Below are positions 17,131-25,631 of a DNA stretch of 64,000 nucleotides, piece by piece. The notes under the pieces were generated by a model that was given only the letters and a program-made list of their open reading frames with translations, did not search any database and was not told the DNA's origin. Position 1 is the stretch's first letter. Each line of letters begins with the position of its first letter. Position numbers and translations under genes: made by a program. The DNA is from Halobacillus dabanensis (lineage in GTDB: Bacteria; Bacillota; Bacilli; Bacillales; Halobacillaceae), in the NCBI RefSeq assembly GCF_900114165.1, contig NZ_FOSB01000009.1, forward strand, positions 1 to 64,000. Direction: 5' to 3'.

Positions 17131-17163
17131 AAAAAGCGCCCTCCGCTATGAAGGACGCTTTTC
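17131..17163. terminator. bidirectional terminator after eutH
   Basis: AAAAAAGCGcCCTcc pairs with aAGGaCGCTTTT. It serves eutH on the plus strand and could end the minus-strand RNA proposed for 17165-17690. Confidence 0.75.
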
Positions 17164-17164
17164 T

Positions 17165-17690
17165 CATTGTAGAATTTTTATCGGCTCACCTGTTCTGCAG
17201 ATCCCAGTTCTTAAACCATTTGAGGTTAAATTTTATTCGGAGCTCTTAAACCATACGAGTGTTATCCAGCTCCAGTGGTCGTTCGGTGTTGCAACAGGAC
17301 GTTGCGAATTTAACCGAACTTCTTTACTAGTTATTTCAGGAAGAAGAGCACTCCCTGTAATGATTGTTCTTAAGCTTGTCGAGGCTGACCAAGGCACCTC
17401 CACATTGGAATGTCCAGTTCATACACCGCTAATAAGGGCAATTACGCTTTCACAATAGGAGTCTCACCGTTTCCCTTGATAAGTATCTCGAAACCACCTT
17501 CAAGTAAAGGGAGCATAATGTAAGTGAAAGTGCGGTGATTACAGGCTTGAAGTGCTATTCTCCCTATACTTATGGCAGGGTTATTGTTGTGTGATTTCGA
17601 GTCCTTCCCCCACGACCATTAAACTCCTACAGACACCTCGAAATCGACCCTCCCAGAAACTTCCACATTGTTAATATTGGAGCTCTTTTA
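17165..17690 (-). ncRNA. candidate large structured non-coding RNA (unidentified)
   Basis: No coding frame of note exists in 17164-17692 on either strand, but the stretch is rich in inverted repeats. Examples are GATTTCGAG (17593-17601) with CTCGAAATC (17637-17645); GTTCGGT (17281-17287) with ACCGAAC (17313-17319), enclosing GCAAC/GTTGC (17291-17295, 17301-17305); GGAGCT (17239-17244) with AGCTCC (17268-17273); and TTCAAG with CTTGAA around 17500/17547. An 11-base direct repeat TCTTAAACCAT occurs at about 17210 and 17244. Minus orientation is preferred because a weak promoter-like pair (TTGCGA, 17-base spacer, TATACA, 17727-17699) lies at the 3' end of ykuK and a terminator lies at 17131. It does not look like RNase P, tmRNA, 6S or SRP RNA. 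Confidence 0.45.
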
Positions 17691-17692
17691 TC

Positions 17693-18175
17693 TTATTTTG
17701 TATAACGGTTAGCATAGCTGCTCGCAACAATGGAATCAGGTTTGATTTTCGGTTCCATACCTAAGGATTCAATGCGGGAGACCATTTCGTTAACATAAAC
17801 TCTTGTCCGGTTTCGGTCTCCACTCCCGATATCGATATGACCCTCGATTGTAAAAGTCGCGCCCTTATATATATGGGGCAGCACAACTTCAATCAGTTCG
17901 TTTTTTCTTTTTTCCGTGAAGAAAGAGGCGACTTGTTCAGTCAATGAGGTTTCATAGGAAATCCGCTCATGTAATGTTGTCATTTGACGATCGACAATTT
18001 CTTTACGAAAACATGCCCAGGCTCCTTTCCCGACATTTTGAATTACGATACCTGTAATGAATAAGGTGTGGGAAGGATGGACTTGTGAATCTGTTCCTAA
18101 CATTAACTTGTAATTCCCTGTAGGCTCTCTTTTCATGAAGGTTAAAATATGAGAAAACACTTCCGTGAAATTCAT
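17693..18175 (-). CDS. ykuK: YkuK-like protein (DUF458, ribonuclease-H-like)
   Basis: A 160-residue protein matching YkuK of Bacillus: LGTDSQVHPSHTLFITGI near residue 27, GKGAWACFRKE near 49 and GMEPKIKPDSIVASSYANRY at the C-terminus. The family has an RNase-H-like fold with no known substrate. The ATG at 18175 has no ribosome site. Fourteen codons from a GTG at 18216 with AAAGGAG encode residues that look like the missing YkuK N-terminus (FQNLTHKK), but they are one base out of frame at an A run (18176-18180) and stop at a TGA overlapping the ATG. So either one A has been lost or the short frame couples translation. Confidence 0.75.
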   Translation of the reverse strand: MNFTEVFSHILTFMKREPTGNYKLMLGTDSQVHPSHTLFITGIVIQNVGKGAWACFRKEIVDRQMTTLHERISYETSLTEQVASFFTEKRKNELIEVVLPHIYKGATFTIEGHIDIGSGDRNRTRVYVNEMVSRIESLGMEPKIKPDSIVASSYANRYTK

Positions 18176-18534
18176 TTTTTATGGGTGAGGTTTTGAAAAC
18201 CATCGGATGGGTTCACATTAGCCAACTCCTTTATTTTTTCAAAGAAAGGGACAGTGGACGGCAATAAGCTTGTGACCATTCTGTTATTAGGATATTCATA
18301 GACCTATGCGAAAGATAACACTAATTTACGGAGAGTATGTGTCAGGATGGAAGTTTTTATGTAATTTTATCAATAACAAAGGGATGGAAGACAATGGAGA
18401 AGTCCTTTGCCTATAATTTTTTATAAAAAACTTCCTTGAACAATTCTATGAGTGTTATTTCCGAATGGATGGTATAGCAAGGGAGAGAAGCGTTCCGATG
18501 TATAGGCCACGGCAAACCAAAAAGGAGGAGAGCG

Positions 18535-19041
18535 ATGAATGTAGAGAAAGTTTTAGACATCATACAAACTTTAAAACAAGAGGAAAGATTTGTACTCGGA
18601 ATTGATGGACTCAGCCGTTCTGGAAAGACAAGTTTTACACAAAAGTTGGTGGAAGCTTTAGAAAAGCCTGTCCTTACTTATCATATAGATGATTATATCG
18701 TCGACCGCTCCAGCCGTTACAAGACAGGTTATGAGGAGTGGTATGAATATTATCATTTGCAATGGGATGTTAAAAGACTTCAGGAAGAGTTGTTCCAGCA
18801 TTTGAGGAAAGAATCAGAAAAAGCACTCGTAATTATTGAAGGAGTATTCCTGCAACGGGCAGAATGGCGAGATTATTTAGACTATGTGGTCTATTTAAAG
18901 TGTTCAAAAGTGGAGCGTTTTAATAGAGAAAGTCAGGAAACGCAAGAGAAAATAGAAAAATTCCTAGACCGATACTGGAAAGCAGAAGATTATTATATGA
19001 AAACAGTGAACCCAGAGAGAAAAGCAGATCTAGTCTTGTGA
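18535..19041 (+). CDS. uridine-kinase-like P-loop kinase
   Basis: A 168-residue NTPase with Walker A GIDGLSRSGKTSF near residue 21, the acidic HIDDYIVDRSSRY segment near 51 that in uridine kinase binds the nucleoside, and LVIIEGVFLQ near 97 (Walker-B-like). This is the uridine kinase/phosphoribulokinase-like family, in a short form without an obvious C-terminal domain. AAGGAGGAGAGCG precedes the ATG. The substrate is unknown. The 330 bases upstream (18217-18534) show no gene, only AT-rich sequence with a TTTTTTATAAAAAA palindrome near 18418. Confidence 0.7.
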   Translation: MNVEKVLDIIQTLKQEERFVLGIDGLSRSGKTSFTQKLVEALEKPVLTYHIDDYIVDRSSRYKTGYEEWYEYYHLQWDVKRLQEELFQHLRKESEKALVIIEGVFLQRAEWRDYLDYVVYLKCSKVERFNRESQETQEKIEKFLDRYWKAEDYYMKTVNPERKADLVL

Positions 19042-19116
19042 GTGTCGGATTCCCAATATTGCCGAATATTTAAATTACATTGTTCATTTCCTGATTAGCG
19101 GTGTCGGATACTTGAA

Positions 19117-19156
19117 TAAGAATAGGCTGCTCTCAAATAAAAATAGCCTATTCTTA
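19117..19156 (+). terminator. 12-bp hairpin after the kinase gene
   Basis: TAAGAATAGGCT with its perfect complement around a 16-base loop; only a weak T run follows. Confidence 0.5.
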
Positions 19157-19226
19157 AATAACACTTATCTTCTACTAATAACGCCTCAAAATCCATGCCA
19201 GGGAATCGTTCGACGCTTGAAGTGTT

Positions 19227-19274
19227 AAAAAACAATAGGAGGGCCCTTCTATTAGGAGCTCTCCTATTGTTTTT
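19227..19274 (-). terminator. terminator of the small membrane protein gene
   Basis: AAAAACAATAGGAG / CTCCTATTGTTTTT, a 14-bp stem with T runs on both strands, just past the minus-strand stop codon. Confidence 0.8.
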
Positions 19275-19282
19275 AACCCTTG

Positions 19283-19513
19283 TCAAAATATGAAAATACC
19301 GACGAGGATGATAGTAATTGCAAAAGTGATGGAATAAATGGTTGTTAATAATGGAATGCTGTTTGATCTATTCTCATCGCTTTTCAGTTTCTTTATATCA
19401 TCTTCCGCTGATATTGTGTTGTCCTGTTTGGAAACCCCTTTAGCGATGACGATGGTGCTGAGCAAAGCGGCGATCGATACAATGATGACAATGCCGTAAT
19501 AGATGGGGTACAT
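19283..19513 (-). CDS. small two-transmembrane protein of unknown function
   Basis: A 76-residue protein with hydrophobic helices at residues 5-25 (YGIVIIVSIAALLSTIVIA) and 55-76, joined by a charged linker (SAEDDIKKLKSDENRS). The frame extends to 19534, but TTGGGAGTGATCTT lies before the ATG at 19513. No family is recognised. Confidence 0.6.
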   Translation of the reverse strand: MYPIYYGIVIIVSIAALLSTIVIAKGVSKQDNTISAEDDIKKLKSDENRSNSIPLLTTIYSITFAITIILVGIFIF

Positions 19514-19708
19514 AAGATCACTCCCAAGCTTCAAGTATTACTTTTATTATAATAGAAGATAACAATGAAGCGAAAACTTTTCCTCTTTTCTCATCTGTTC
19601 CGCGTTTTTTTCTTAAAAAGTAGAGGGTGGGTCTTTACTTTTCATTAAAATCAATATAAAAGAATATCCTCCCATTTTTAGGTGAACATACAAAAAGAGG
19701 TGAAAGAT

Positions 19709-20323
19709 ATGGACTGGATATGGAAAGCGGTATTAATTATCATTGTAGGTACAATAATACTAAGAATTGCAGGGAGAAAGTCAATCTCGCAGATGACCCT
19801 GTCGCAAACAGTAATTATGGTTGGTATTGGATCTCTACTGATTCAGCCGGTGGCAGGGAAAAACATCTGGGTGACCTTCGGTGTCGGTGGTGTGCTTGTC
19901 CTTACATTGATGGTAATGGAATTTTCACAAGTAAAGTTTGATTTCGTGGAGCGTTTCCTGACAGGAAGGTCTGTACCTATCATTGAAAATGGCCAATTGA
20001 ATGAAAAGAACTTGAAAAAACTACGCTTCACTGTCGATCAGTTAGAAATGAAGTTAAGACAAATGAACATCACTTCCATAGAGGACCTTAAGTCAGCTAC
20101 CCTTGAGCCGAATGGACAGGTCGGTTATGAGCTTAAGGAGGAGAAGAGACCCGCAACTAAAAAAGATATGGATGATCTGAATCAGCAGCTCCAATCATTA
20201 AGAAAAATGTTAAATCCGAATCAGGCAGATCAGGCTTCGATTCCAGTGCCACCTGGTGAAGATTTGTTTAAAGAAGTGGAAACGAAAAATCATCAACAAA
20301 TGCATCCTGACCGCTTAAATTAG
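19709..20323 (+). CDS. DUF421 (YetF-like) membrane protein
   Basis: A 204-residue protein with three N-terminal hydrophobic segments including RIAGRKSISQMTLSQTVIMV (the GRKS..Q signature of DUF421/YetF). A cytosolic domain follows, with VPIIENGQLNEKNLKK and LRQMNITSIEDLKSATLEPN. The tail from residue 150 is longer and hydrophilic. YetF-type proteins are of unclear function, some linked to spore germination. The frame opens at 19682, but the ATG at 19709 has AGAGGTGAAAG. About 60 bases separate it from the thioredoxin-like gene. Confidence 0.8.
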   Translation: MDWIWKAVLIIIVGTIILRIAGRKSISQMTLSQTVIMVGIGSLLIQPVAGKNIWVTFGVGGVLVLTLMVMEFSQVKFDFVERFLTGRSVPIIENGQLNEKNLKKLRFTVDQLEMKLRQMNITSIEDLKSATLEPNGQVGYELKEEKRPATKKDMDDLNQQLQSLRKMLNPNQADQASIPVPPGEDLFKEVETKNHQQMHPDRLN

Positions 20324-20386
20324 GCAAGCTTTCAAGAAGGCATTTTAGCCTACCTCTTGGTATAATAAAAAATAGAGGTGAGATAA

Positions 20387-20716
20387 GTGGAATCCGTACA
20401 AACTATTGAAGATTTAAACAAATTCGTGCAAGAAACTCCGCTTTCTATCGTATATGTTACCCGGCCAGGATGTTCCGTCTGCCATGGCCTACAACCACAA
20501 GTAGAGGACCTATTGGTTGGTTATCCCGCTGTTAAGGCCAGGCAGGTGAATGCTGATGAAGTTCCACAGGTGGCTGGGGAATTTTCAGTTATGACAGTTC
20601 CTGCTGTTCTGATTTACTCGGAAGGTAAGGAGTTATTCCGAAAAGCGCGTTTCGTCCCTATAGGAGAGCTGAATCAACAACTAGCTAAATTGAACCATTT
20701 CATTAATGAAGATTAA
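20387..20716 (+). CDS. thioredoxin-family protein
   Basis: A 109-residue cytosolic thioredoxin fold with redox motif CSVC in RPGCSVCHGLQPQ near residue 29 and the cis-proline in MTVPAVLIY near 72. The active site CSVC differs from the classic CGPC, so it is a thioredoxin-like protein rather than the main thioredoxin. The start is GTG behind AGAGGTGAGATAA. A terminator follows directly. Confidence 0.8.
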   Translation: MESVQTIEDLNKFVQETPLSIVYVTRPGCSVCHGLQPQVEDLLVGYPAVKARQVNADEVPQVAGEFSVMTVPAVLIYSEGKELFRKARFVPIGELNQQLAKLNHFINED

Positions 20717-20751
20717 AACACCTGTTGAATTGATTCAACAGGTGTTTTTTT
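20715..20751 (+). terminator. terminator after thioredoxin-like gene
   Basis: AAACACCTGTTGAA / TTCAACAGGTGTTT with T7. Confidence 0.9.
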
Positions 20752-21079
20752 GACTTGGAAATTATCTGCGATAGCTAAGTAATTTTTTCTAATTCAAAAA
20801 AATAAACTGACTGCTCTTTATATCCTGCCAGATGCCCCAGATTGGGGAACCGTTTGGGAATATGATCAGGGCTACAGAAAGGGAAAGTGTTTCAAGTGAT
20901 AAAAAGTCAGATTTTTCCCTCAATTTGGGATTATCCGGCTTTTCTTGAAAATCCAATGCGCAAATAGATGAATGAGACGAGATTATTTGCGATGAGAAGC
21001 GATGAAGGTGAAATACCTCCGAGTGAAACCGTTTACACGGACTAATTGGCTTATATAGACCCGACTTGCAAAAAACCCC

Positions 21080-21107
21080 TTGAATAAGTTTTGCCCAGTG
21101 TTATGAT
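21080..21107 (+). promoter_or_regulatory. candidate promoter of the proline operon
   Basis: TTGAAT, 16-base spacer, TATGAT, about 56 bases before the proC start. The 330 bases between the preceding terminator and this promoter carry no gene and no T-box (no conserved T-box bulge sequence seen), consistent with osmotic rather than proline-tRNA control. Confidence 0.55.
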
Positions 21108-21162
21108 GAAAAACGTCTTAATTAAAGCGAACAAAAAATGCGAACGGGAGAGATTAACCCAA

Positions 21163-22005
21163 ATGATTAAACAGACGATTGCTTTTCTAGGTGCAGGCTC
21201 TATGGCTGAAGCGATGATTTCAGGCATGGTGGAATCCGGTAATATTCCAGCTGAGAACATCATCGTGACCAATCGAAGTAATCAAGAACGTTTAAACACA
21301 ATTAACGAAAAATATGGTGTACGCACTGTCTTAAAAGATGATTTAAACTTTGCGGAAATCGATCAACTTATCTTGGCAATGAAGCCTAAAGATATTGAGG
21401 CTGTACTTGCTGATTTGAAAGATAAATTGACACCAAACCAAGTGCTTGTCTCTGTACTTGCTGGTATTTCAACAACCTATATGGAAGATCGTTTGAATGA
21501 CGGACAGCAAGTTATCCGCGTGATGCCGAACACTTCAAGCATGCTTCGTGAATCCGCGACAGCAATCAGCCCAGGGCGTTACACAGATATGGACAATGTA
21601 CTTGTAGCTAAAGAATTGCTTCAATCAATAGGTGAAGTGTTTGTTATCGAAGAAGATAAAATGGACGTATTTACAGGAATCGCAGGAAGCGGACCGGCAT
21701 ATTTCTACTATTTGATGGAACACATTGAGGAAACTGGCCGCGCAGAAGGTATGGATCGCGAAACACTTCGAGAAATCGGAGCCCAAACATTGCTTGGCGC
21801 TGCCAAAATGATGCTTGAGCGTGAAGAAAGCCCGACAGAGCTTCGCCAAAACGTAACTTCTCCTAACGGTACAACAGCGGCAGGACTGAATGCTCTCGAT
21901 AATGCTGGAGGAGGCTATGCGATTTCAGAAGCGATCAAAGGTGCAGCTAGTCGATCCAAAGAGCTAAGTAAAGAATTGGAAGGACTACTCGTAGGCAGTA
22001 AATAA
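21163..22005 (+). CDS. proC: pyrroline-5-carboxylate reductase (ProH-like)
   Basis: Last step of proline synthesis: P5C to proline with NAD(P)H. The 280-residue protein has the Rossmann motif FLGAGSMAEAMI at residues 7-18 and the C-terminal signature RQNVTSPNGTTAAGLNALD near 230 that forms the P5C pocket. The open frame begins at 21091; the ATG at 21163 matches the family start and follows CGGGAGAG at a somewhat long distance. It is the first gene of proC-proB-proA, the order of the osmotically induced proHJA operon of Halobacillus, so the symbols proH/proJ/proA would also fit. Confidence 0.95.
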   Translation: MIKQTIAFLGAGSMAEAMISGMVESGNIPAENIIVTNRSNQERLNTINEKYGVRTVLKDDLNFAEIDQLILAMKPKDIEAVLADLKDKLTPNQVLVSVLAGISTTYMEDRLNDGQQVIRVMPNTSSMLRESATAISPGRYTDMDNVLVAKELLQSIGEVFVIEEDKMDVFTGIAGSGPAYFYYLMEHIEETGRAEGMDRETLREIGAQTLLGAAKMMLEREESPTELRQNVTSPNGTTAAGLNALDNAGGGYAISEAIKGAASRSKELSKELEGLLVGSK

Positions 22006-22047
22006 TCGATGCAAATAGACGCGAAAATGCTAAACAGGAGTGATATA

Positions 22048-23175
22048 TTGAGTCACGATAGGAAAAGGGTAGTAATTAAAATAGGGAGTAGTTCTCTCAC
22101 TAGTATGCACGGGGAGGTAAGTCGCCGTAAATTAGAAAAATTAGTAGATGAAGTCGTTCAATTGAAAGACGATGGTCATGAAGTTTTACTCGTATCCTCG
22201 GGAGCAGTTGCCGCTGGGTATCGTAAACTCGGATGCCTGGAACGCCCTAGTACGTTACCAGAAAAACAAGCAGCCGCATCCATCGGCCAAGGATTGTTAA
22301 TGGAATCCTATTCTGATCTCTTCTTATCTCATGGCTATATGGGTTCTCAGATCCTCATTACTCGTAGCGACTTTTCGGATGAAGATCGTTATAACAATGC
22401 ACGTAATACAATCAATGTTTTGCTTGAACGTGGCATCATTCCGATTGTCAACGAAAATGACACGATAACGATCGATCGTCTGAAATTCGGTGATAATGAT
22501 ACACTTTCTGCTAAAGTTGCAGGCCTTGTGGATGCAGACCAATTGATCATTTTATCGGATATCGATGGACTGTACGATGCAGACCCTAGAAAAAATGAGG
22601 ATGCCCAACTACTCAATAAAGTCCACGAAATCACCCCAGAAATTGAAGCTGCAGCTGGCGATCCAGGAAGTGCTGTCGGTACAGGCGGCATGAAGTCCAA
22701 AATAGATGCTTTCAAAATTTCTATGGCTTCTGGCATTTCCTCCTTCTTAGGAAAAGCCAATACACCGAACATTGTGTATGACGCAGTATACGGTAATGCA
22801 ACAGGAACGTACTTCGAAACAGCGACAGATGCTGAAAACCTTGACCAGAAGAAGCAATGGATCGCCTTTAACTCAGGGCCAGAGGGAGAAGTGATCATTG
22901 ATCACCGTGCGAAAGAATCTATTGTCGAAATGAAGAAGAGTCTGCTTCCTATGAATATTCACCATGTGAAAGGTCGTTTTGAAGAAGGAGCGGTTGTTCG
23001 TATCCATGACTTAGATGGAGATGAAATCGGCCTCGGTGTTGTGAATTATTCTTCTGAGGAAATGAAAGAAATGATCAGTCTGACAGAACCGGAATTAGAA
23101 TCATATGAAAAAGCCGCTATCGAACGTAAAGACTTTGTTTGCCATTTAGAAGTTGCCATGCCCGTAGGCGTTTAA
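22048..23175 (+). CDS. proB: glutamate 5-kinase (ProJ-like)
   Basis: Committed step of proline synthesis: ATP-dependent phosphorylation of glutamate. The 375-residue protein has an amino-acid-kinase domain (VVIKIGSSSLTS at the start, VSSGAVAAGYRKLG, GTGGMKSKIDAF near 205) and a C-terminal PUA domain from about residue 265. The frame begins at 22009, but a TTG at 22048 follows CAGGAGTGATATA and matches the family start. It lies 42 bases after proC. In osmoadaptive paralogues feedback inhibition by proline is relaxed; the sequence alone cannot tell. Confidence 0.95.
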   Translation: MSHDRKRVVIKIGSSSLTSMHGEVSRRKLEKLVDEVVQLKDDGHEVLLVSSGAVAAGYRKLGCLERPSTLPEKQAAASIGQGLLMESYSDLFLSHGYMGSQILITRSDFSDEDRYNNARNTINVLLERGIIPIVNENDTITIDRLKFGDNDTLSAKVAGLVDADQLIILSDIDGLYDADPRKNEDAQLLNKVHEITPEIEAAAGDPGSAVGTGGMKSKIDAFKISMASGISSFLGKANTPNIVYDAVYGNATGTYFETATDAENLDQKKQWIAFNSGPEGEVIIDHRAKESIVEMKKSLLPMNIHHVKGRFEEGAVVRIHDLDGDEIGLGVVNYSSEEMKEMISLTEPELESYEKAAIERKDFVCHLEVAMPVGV

Positions 23176-23195
23176 AATACTCAAGGAGGTCTTTG

Positions 23196-24455
23196 ATGAC
23201 ACTAACAAAAAATGTGAACGTTGAAGCACAAGCAATAGAAGCGAAGAAAGCTTCTAAAAAGCTACTGATTCTATCTGAAGAAGAGAAAAACCAAGCATTG
23301 CTTCATTTAGCAGACGTACTGGAACGTGAATACGAGACGATCCTTTCTGCAAATGAAAAAGACTTGGATAATGGACGGGAAAAAGGTTTCACAGAAGCTT
23401 TCATGGATCGCCTCTCCCTATCCCAGGAGCGTATCGCTGATTTTGCCCAGGGGCTGCGAGACGTTGCACAGTTAGAAGATCCGACTGGCAAGGTGCTTAC
23501 GGATTGGACATTGGATAATGGCTTGCAAGTAGAAAAAGTAACCGTTCCCTTAGGCGTTATTGGTATGATTTATGAAGCGCGCCCGAACGTTACGGTGGAT
23601 GCGACAGGTCTAGCCTTGAAATCTGGCAATGCCATTGTGTTGAAAGGTGGCTCCTCTGCTATCAACTCCAACGAAGCTATCGTTGAAGTGATGCACCGTG
23701 GTCTTGCAGAAACGAAAATCCCTAAAGAAGCCGTACAATTTATTGCCTCTACCGATCGTGAGGCGACTAATGAGCTTTTCACTATGAAAGAACACATTGA
23801 TGTATTAATTCCTCGTGGTGGCGGCAAGTTGATTCAGGCTGTCGTAGAAAATGCGACCGTACCTGTACTTGAAACTGGTGTTGGAAACTGCCACATCTAC
23901 GTCGACAAAAACGCGGAAGTTGAAAAAGCAATCAATATTCTTGTGAACGCCAAAACGGACCGTCCAGCAGTATGTAACGCAGCGGAAACGCTAGTGGTCC
24001 ATAAAGAATGGTTGGCAGATCATAAAGATGCGTTAATTGCTGCACTAAAAGAAAACAATATCGCTGTCCACGGTGACGAGTATGTTCTTGATATCATTCC
24101 AGGCTCCGTGCTTGCAGGCGAAGAGGATTGGGCGAACGAATACTTGAGCACAGATATTGCAGTAAAAGCTGTGGATGACTTAACAGAAGCAATTGCTCAT
24201 ATCGAAACTTTCGGAACAAAGCACTCGGAAGCAATCGTCACAGAAGATTCCGAGGCAGCAGAAAAGTTCTTTGCACTTGTTGATGCTGCCGCTCTTTATC
24301 ACAATGCATCCACTCGTTTTACTGATGGGGGAGCATTAGGGTTCGGAGCAGAAATCGGTATTTCCACTCAAAAACTTCATGCGCGAGGCCCAATGGGACT
24401 TCCCGCACTAACGACAGTGAAGTTCTTGATGAAGGGAACTGGCCAAATCAGATAA
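23196..24455 (+). CDS. proA: glutamate-5-semialdehyde dehydrogenase (gamma-glutamyl phosphate reductase)
   Basis: Second step of proline synthesis: NADPH-dependent reduction of gamma-glutamyl phosphate. The 419-residue protein of the aldehyde dehydrogenase superfamily has VIYEARPNVTVDA-like sequence near residue 126, LKGGSSAINSN near 148 and the catalytic Cys in DRPAVCNAAETLVVH near 256. The frame begins at 23139 inside proB, but AAGGAGGTC lies before the ATG at 23196, 20 bases after proB. It is the last gene of the operon, followed by a terminator. Confidence 0.95.
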   Translation: MTLTKNVNVEAQAIEAKKASKKLLILSEEEKNQALLHLADVLEREYETILSANEKDLDNGREKGFTEAFMDRLSLSQERIADFAQGLRDVAQLEDPTGKVLTDWTLDNGLQVEKVTVPLGVIGMIYEARPNVTVDATGLALKSGNAIVLKGGSSAINSNEAIVEVMHRGLAETKIPKEAVQFIASTDREATNELFTMKEHIDVLIPRGGGKLIQAVVENATVPVLETGVGNCHIYVDKNAEVEKAINILVNAKTDRPAVCNAAETLVVHKEWLADHKDALIAALKENNIAVHGDEYVLDIIPGSVLAGEEDWANEYLSTDIAVKAVDDLTEAIAHIETFGTKHSEAIVTEDSEAAEKFFALVDAAALYHNASTRFTDGGALGFGAEIGISTQKLHARGPMGLPALTTVKFLMKGTGQIR

Positions 24456-24467
24456 GTTGGTAAATTG

Positions 24468-24500
24468 GAAGGGGAACTCGCATGAGTTTCCCTTCTTTTT
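24468..24500 (+). terminator. terminator of the proline operon
   Basis: GAAGGGgAACTC with GAGTTtCCCTTC around a 4-base loop, then T5. Downstream, 24501-24830 holds no supported gene. Confidence 0.9.
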
Positions 24501-24830
24501 GATTTGTGGGGATATTCTTTTTGGTTGTGGTTGTCGTATTATTAAATACTTTTGAGAATTCTCTATTGGCAATGTCGAATACTACATCATGAAGAGATTT
24601 TTCACTAAGGTATCATAAGTAATGATCTGGTATTGTCTCCCCCAATTACCAAGCAGTTAGCTTACCTAAGTAATAGCATTTTCTTCTTTGTTTGGGTGAC
24701 AGGGAACTATCCTGTTAATGAGAAACTCTATTGTCCATATTTCTATTGATTTCGTTCGTGGCATTTTTAATCTCCTTTTACAAAAAATTCATTCTATTAT
24801 ATGATGATGTAATATTTATTTTTAGGGGGG

Positions 24831-25604
24831 ATGAAATTGAGACAAAATGATGCTGTCGAAGTAATTACTAGCAGTTTAAAGCGAGATCCATCCGTAAAAG
24901 CAGTTTTCCTTAAAGGGTCAATGGGGCGAGGCGAGGAAGATGAACACTCAGACGTCGATATTTACGTATTGGTGGAAGAGAAAGAGAAGGAACAGTTTTT
25001 GAAAAATAGACAAAAACATCTCGAGAGTTATCAATCCATCATTTTCTATGATGACATTTTTATCATAGCACCGCAGATCATTGTTGTGTTTGATAACTTG
25101 CTTCATGTCGACCTCTTCACTGTTACAGAAGAGACGCTTATACATAAAGACTATATCCGGGTTCTCTATGATCCAGAAGAACGCTTGAAAAAACACCAGC
25201 AGCATCAAAACTTGAGATTGTCAGAGCAAGATTTTTTGGATGCAGTGGAAGATGTGGCTTTCTTTTTCTTACAATATAAAAAAGCAGCAGATCGTGGCAA
25301 TGACCTGTGGGCAGTGAAAGTCGCGAATGATATCGGGGTAAACTTAGCGAAGGTACTCTTACAGAAATATTGCCCCGAGCGTGCTCAACTTGGTTTGAAA
25401 GCATTAGATCAAACCTTGCCAAAAGAGGTTTCAGCATCTATGAAAAGAGTGTATTTGAATCTATCTCTTACGAGTCACAATGAAGCAGTCAGTACAATGG
25501 CTCTAATTGCTGAACAACAGTTAGAATGGTTAAGTGGTTGCTGGGAAAATGAAAACTTCACCCTTCCGTTTTTGAAAAGAATGATAAGAGAAATAAAAAA
25601 CTAG
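24831..25604 (+). CDS. nucleotidyltransferase-domain protein
   Basis: A 257-residue protein with the minimal nucleotidyltransferase motif LKGSMGRGEEDEHSDVDIYV at residues 26-45 (GS...D-D) and a third acidic residue in LLHVDLFTV near 90. The C-terminal half is helical and substrate-binding-like. The family includes aminoglycoside nucleotidyltransferases and antitoxin-like enzymes. No toxin partner is adjacent and no resistance activity can be inferred. GGGGGG precedes the ATG. It converges on the RsbR-like gene with a shared terminator. Confidence 0.7.
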   Translation: MKLRQNDAVEVITSSLKRDPSVKAVFLKGSMGRGEEDEHSDVDIYVLVEEKEKEQFLKNRQKHLESYQSIIFYDDIFIIAPQIIVVFDNLLHVDLFTVTEETLIHKDYIRVLYDPEERLKKHQQHQNLRLSEQDFLDAVEDVAFFFLQYKKAADRGNDLWAVKVANDIGVNLAKVLLQKYCPERAQLGLKALDQTLPKEVSASMKRVYLNLSLTSHNEAVSTMALIAEQQLEWLSGCWENENFTLPFLKRMIREIKN

Positions 25605-25631
25605 AACACCCAACTAAGGGAGTTCTAGTTT
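25598..25631. terminator. bidirectional hairpin between convergent genes
   Basis: AAACTAGAAC with GTTCTAGTTT around a 14-base loop, overlapping the stop region of the RsbR-like gene. Confidence 0.65.

Noticed and set aside
17165-17690. Identification as OLE RNA or a group II intron
   Set aside because: No oapA or isoprenoid neighbours and no domain V sequence; left as unidentified.
20755-21100. Possible T-box leader for proline before proC
   Set aside because: No T-box bulge sequence or following terminator could be found; only a promoter is visible.
24666-24764. Minus-strand frame of 32 residues with a fair ribosome site
   Set aside because: Short, unrecognised, with no terminator or neighbour support; kept out of the feature list.
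24831-25604. Aminoglycoside resistance or toxin-antitoxin role of the nucleotidyltransferase
   Set aside because: Only the generic nucleotidyltransferase motif is visible and no partner gene is adjacent.
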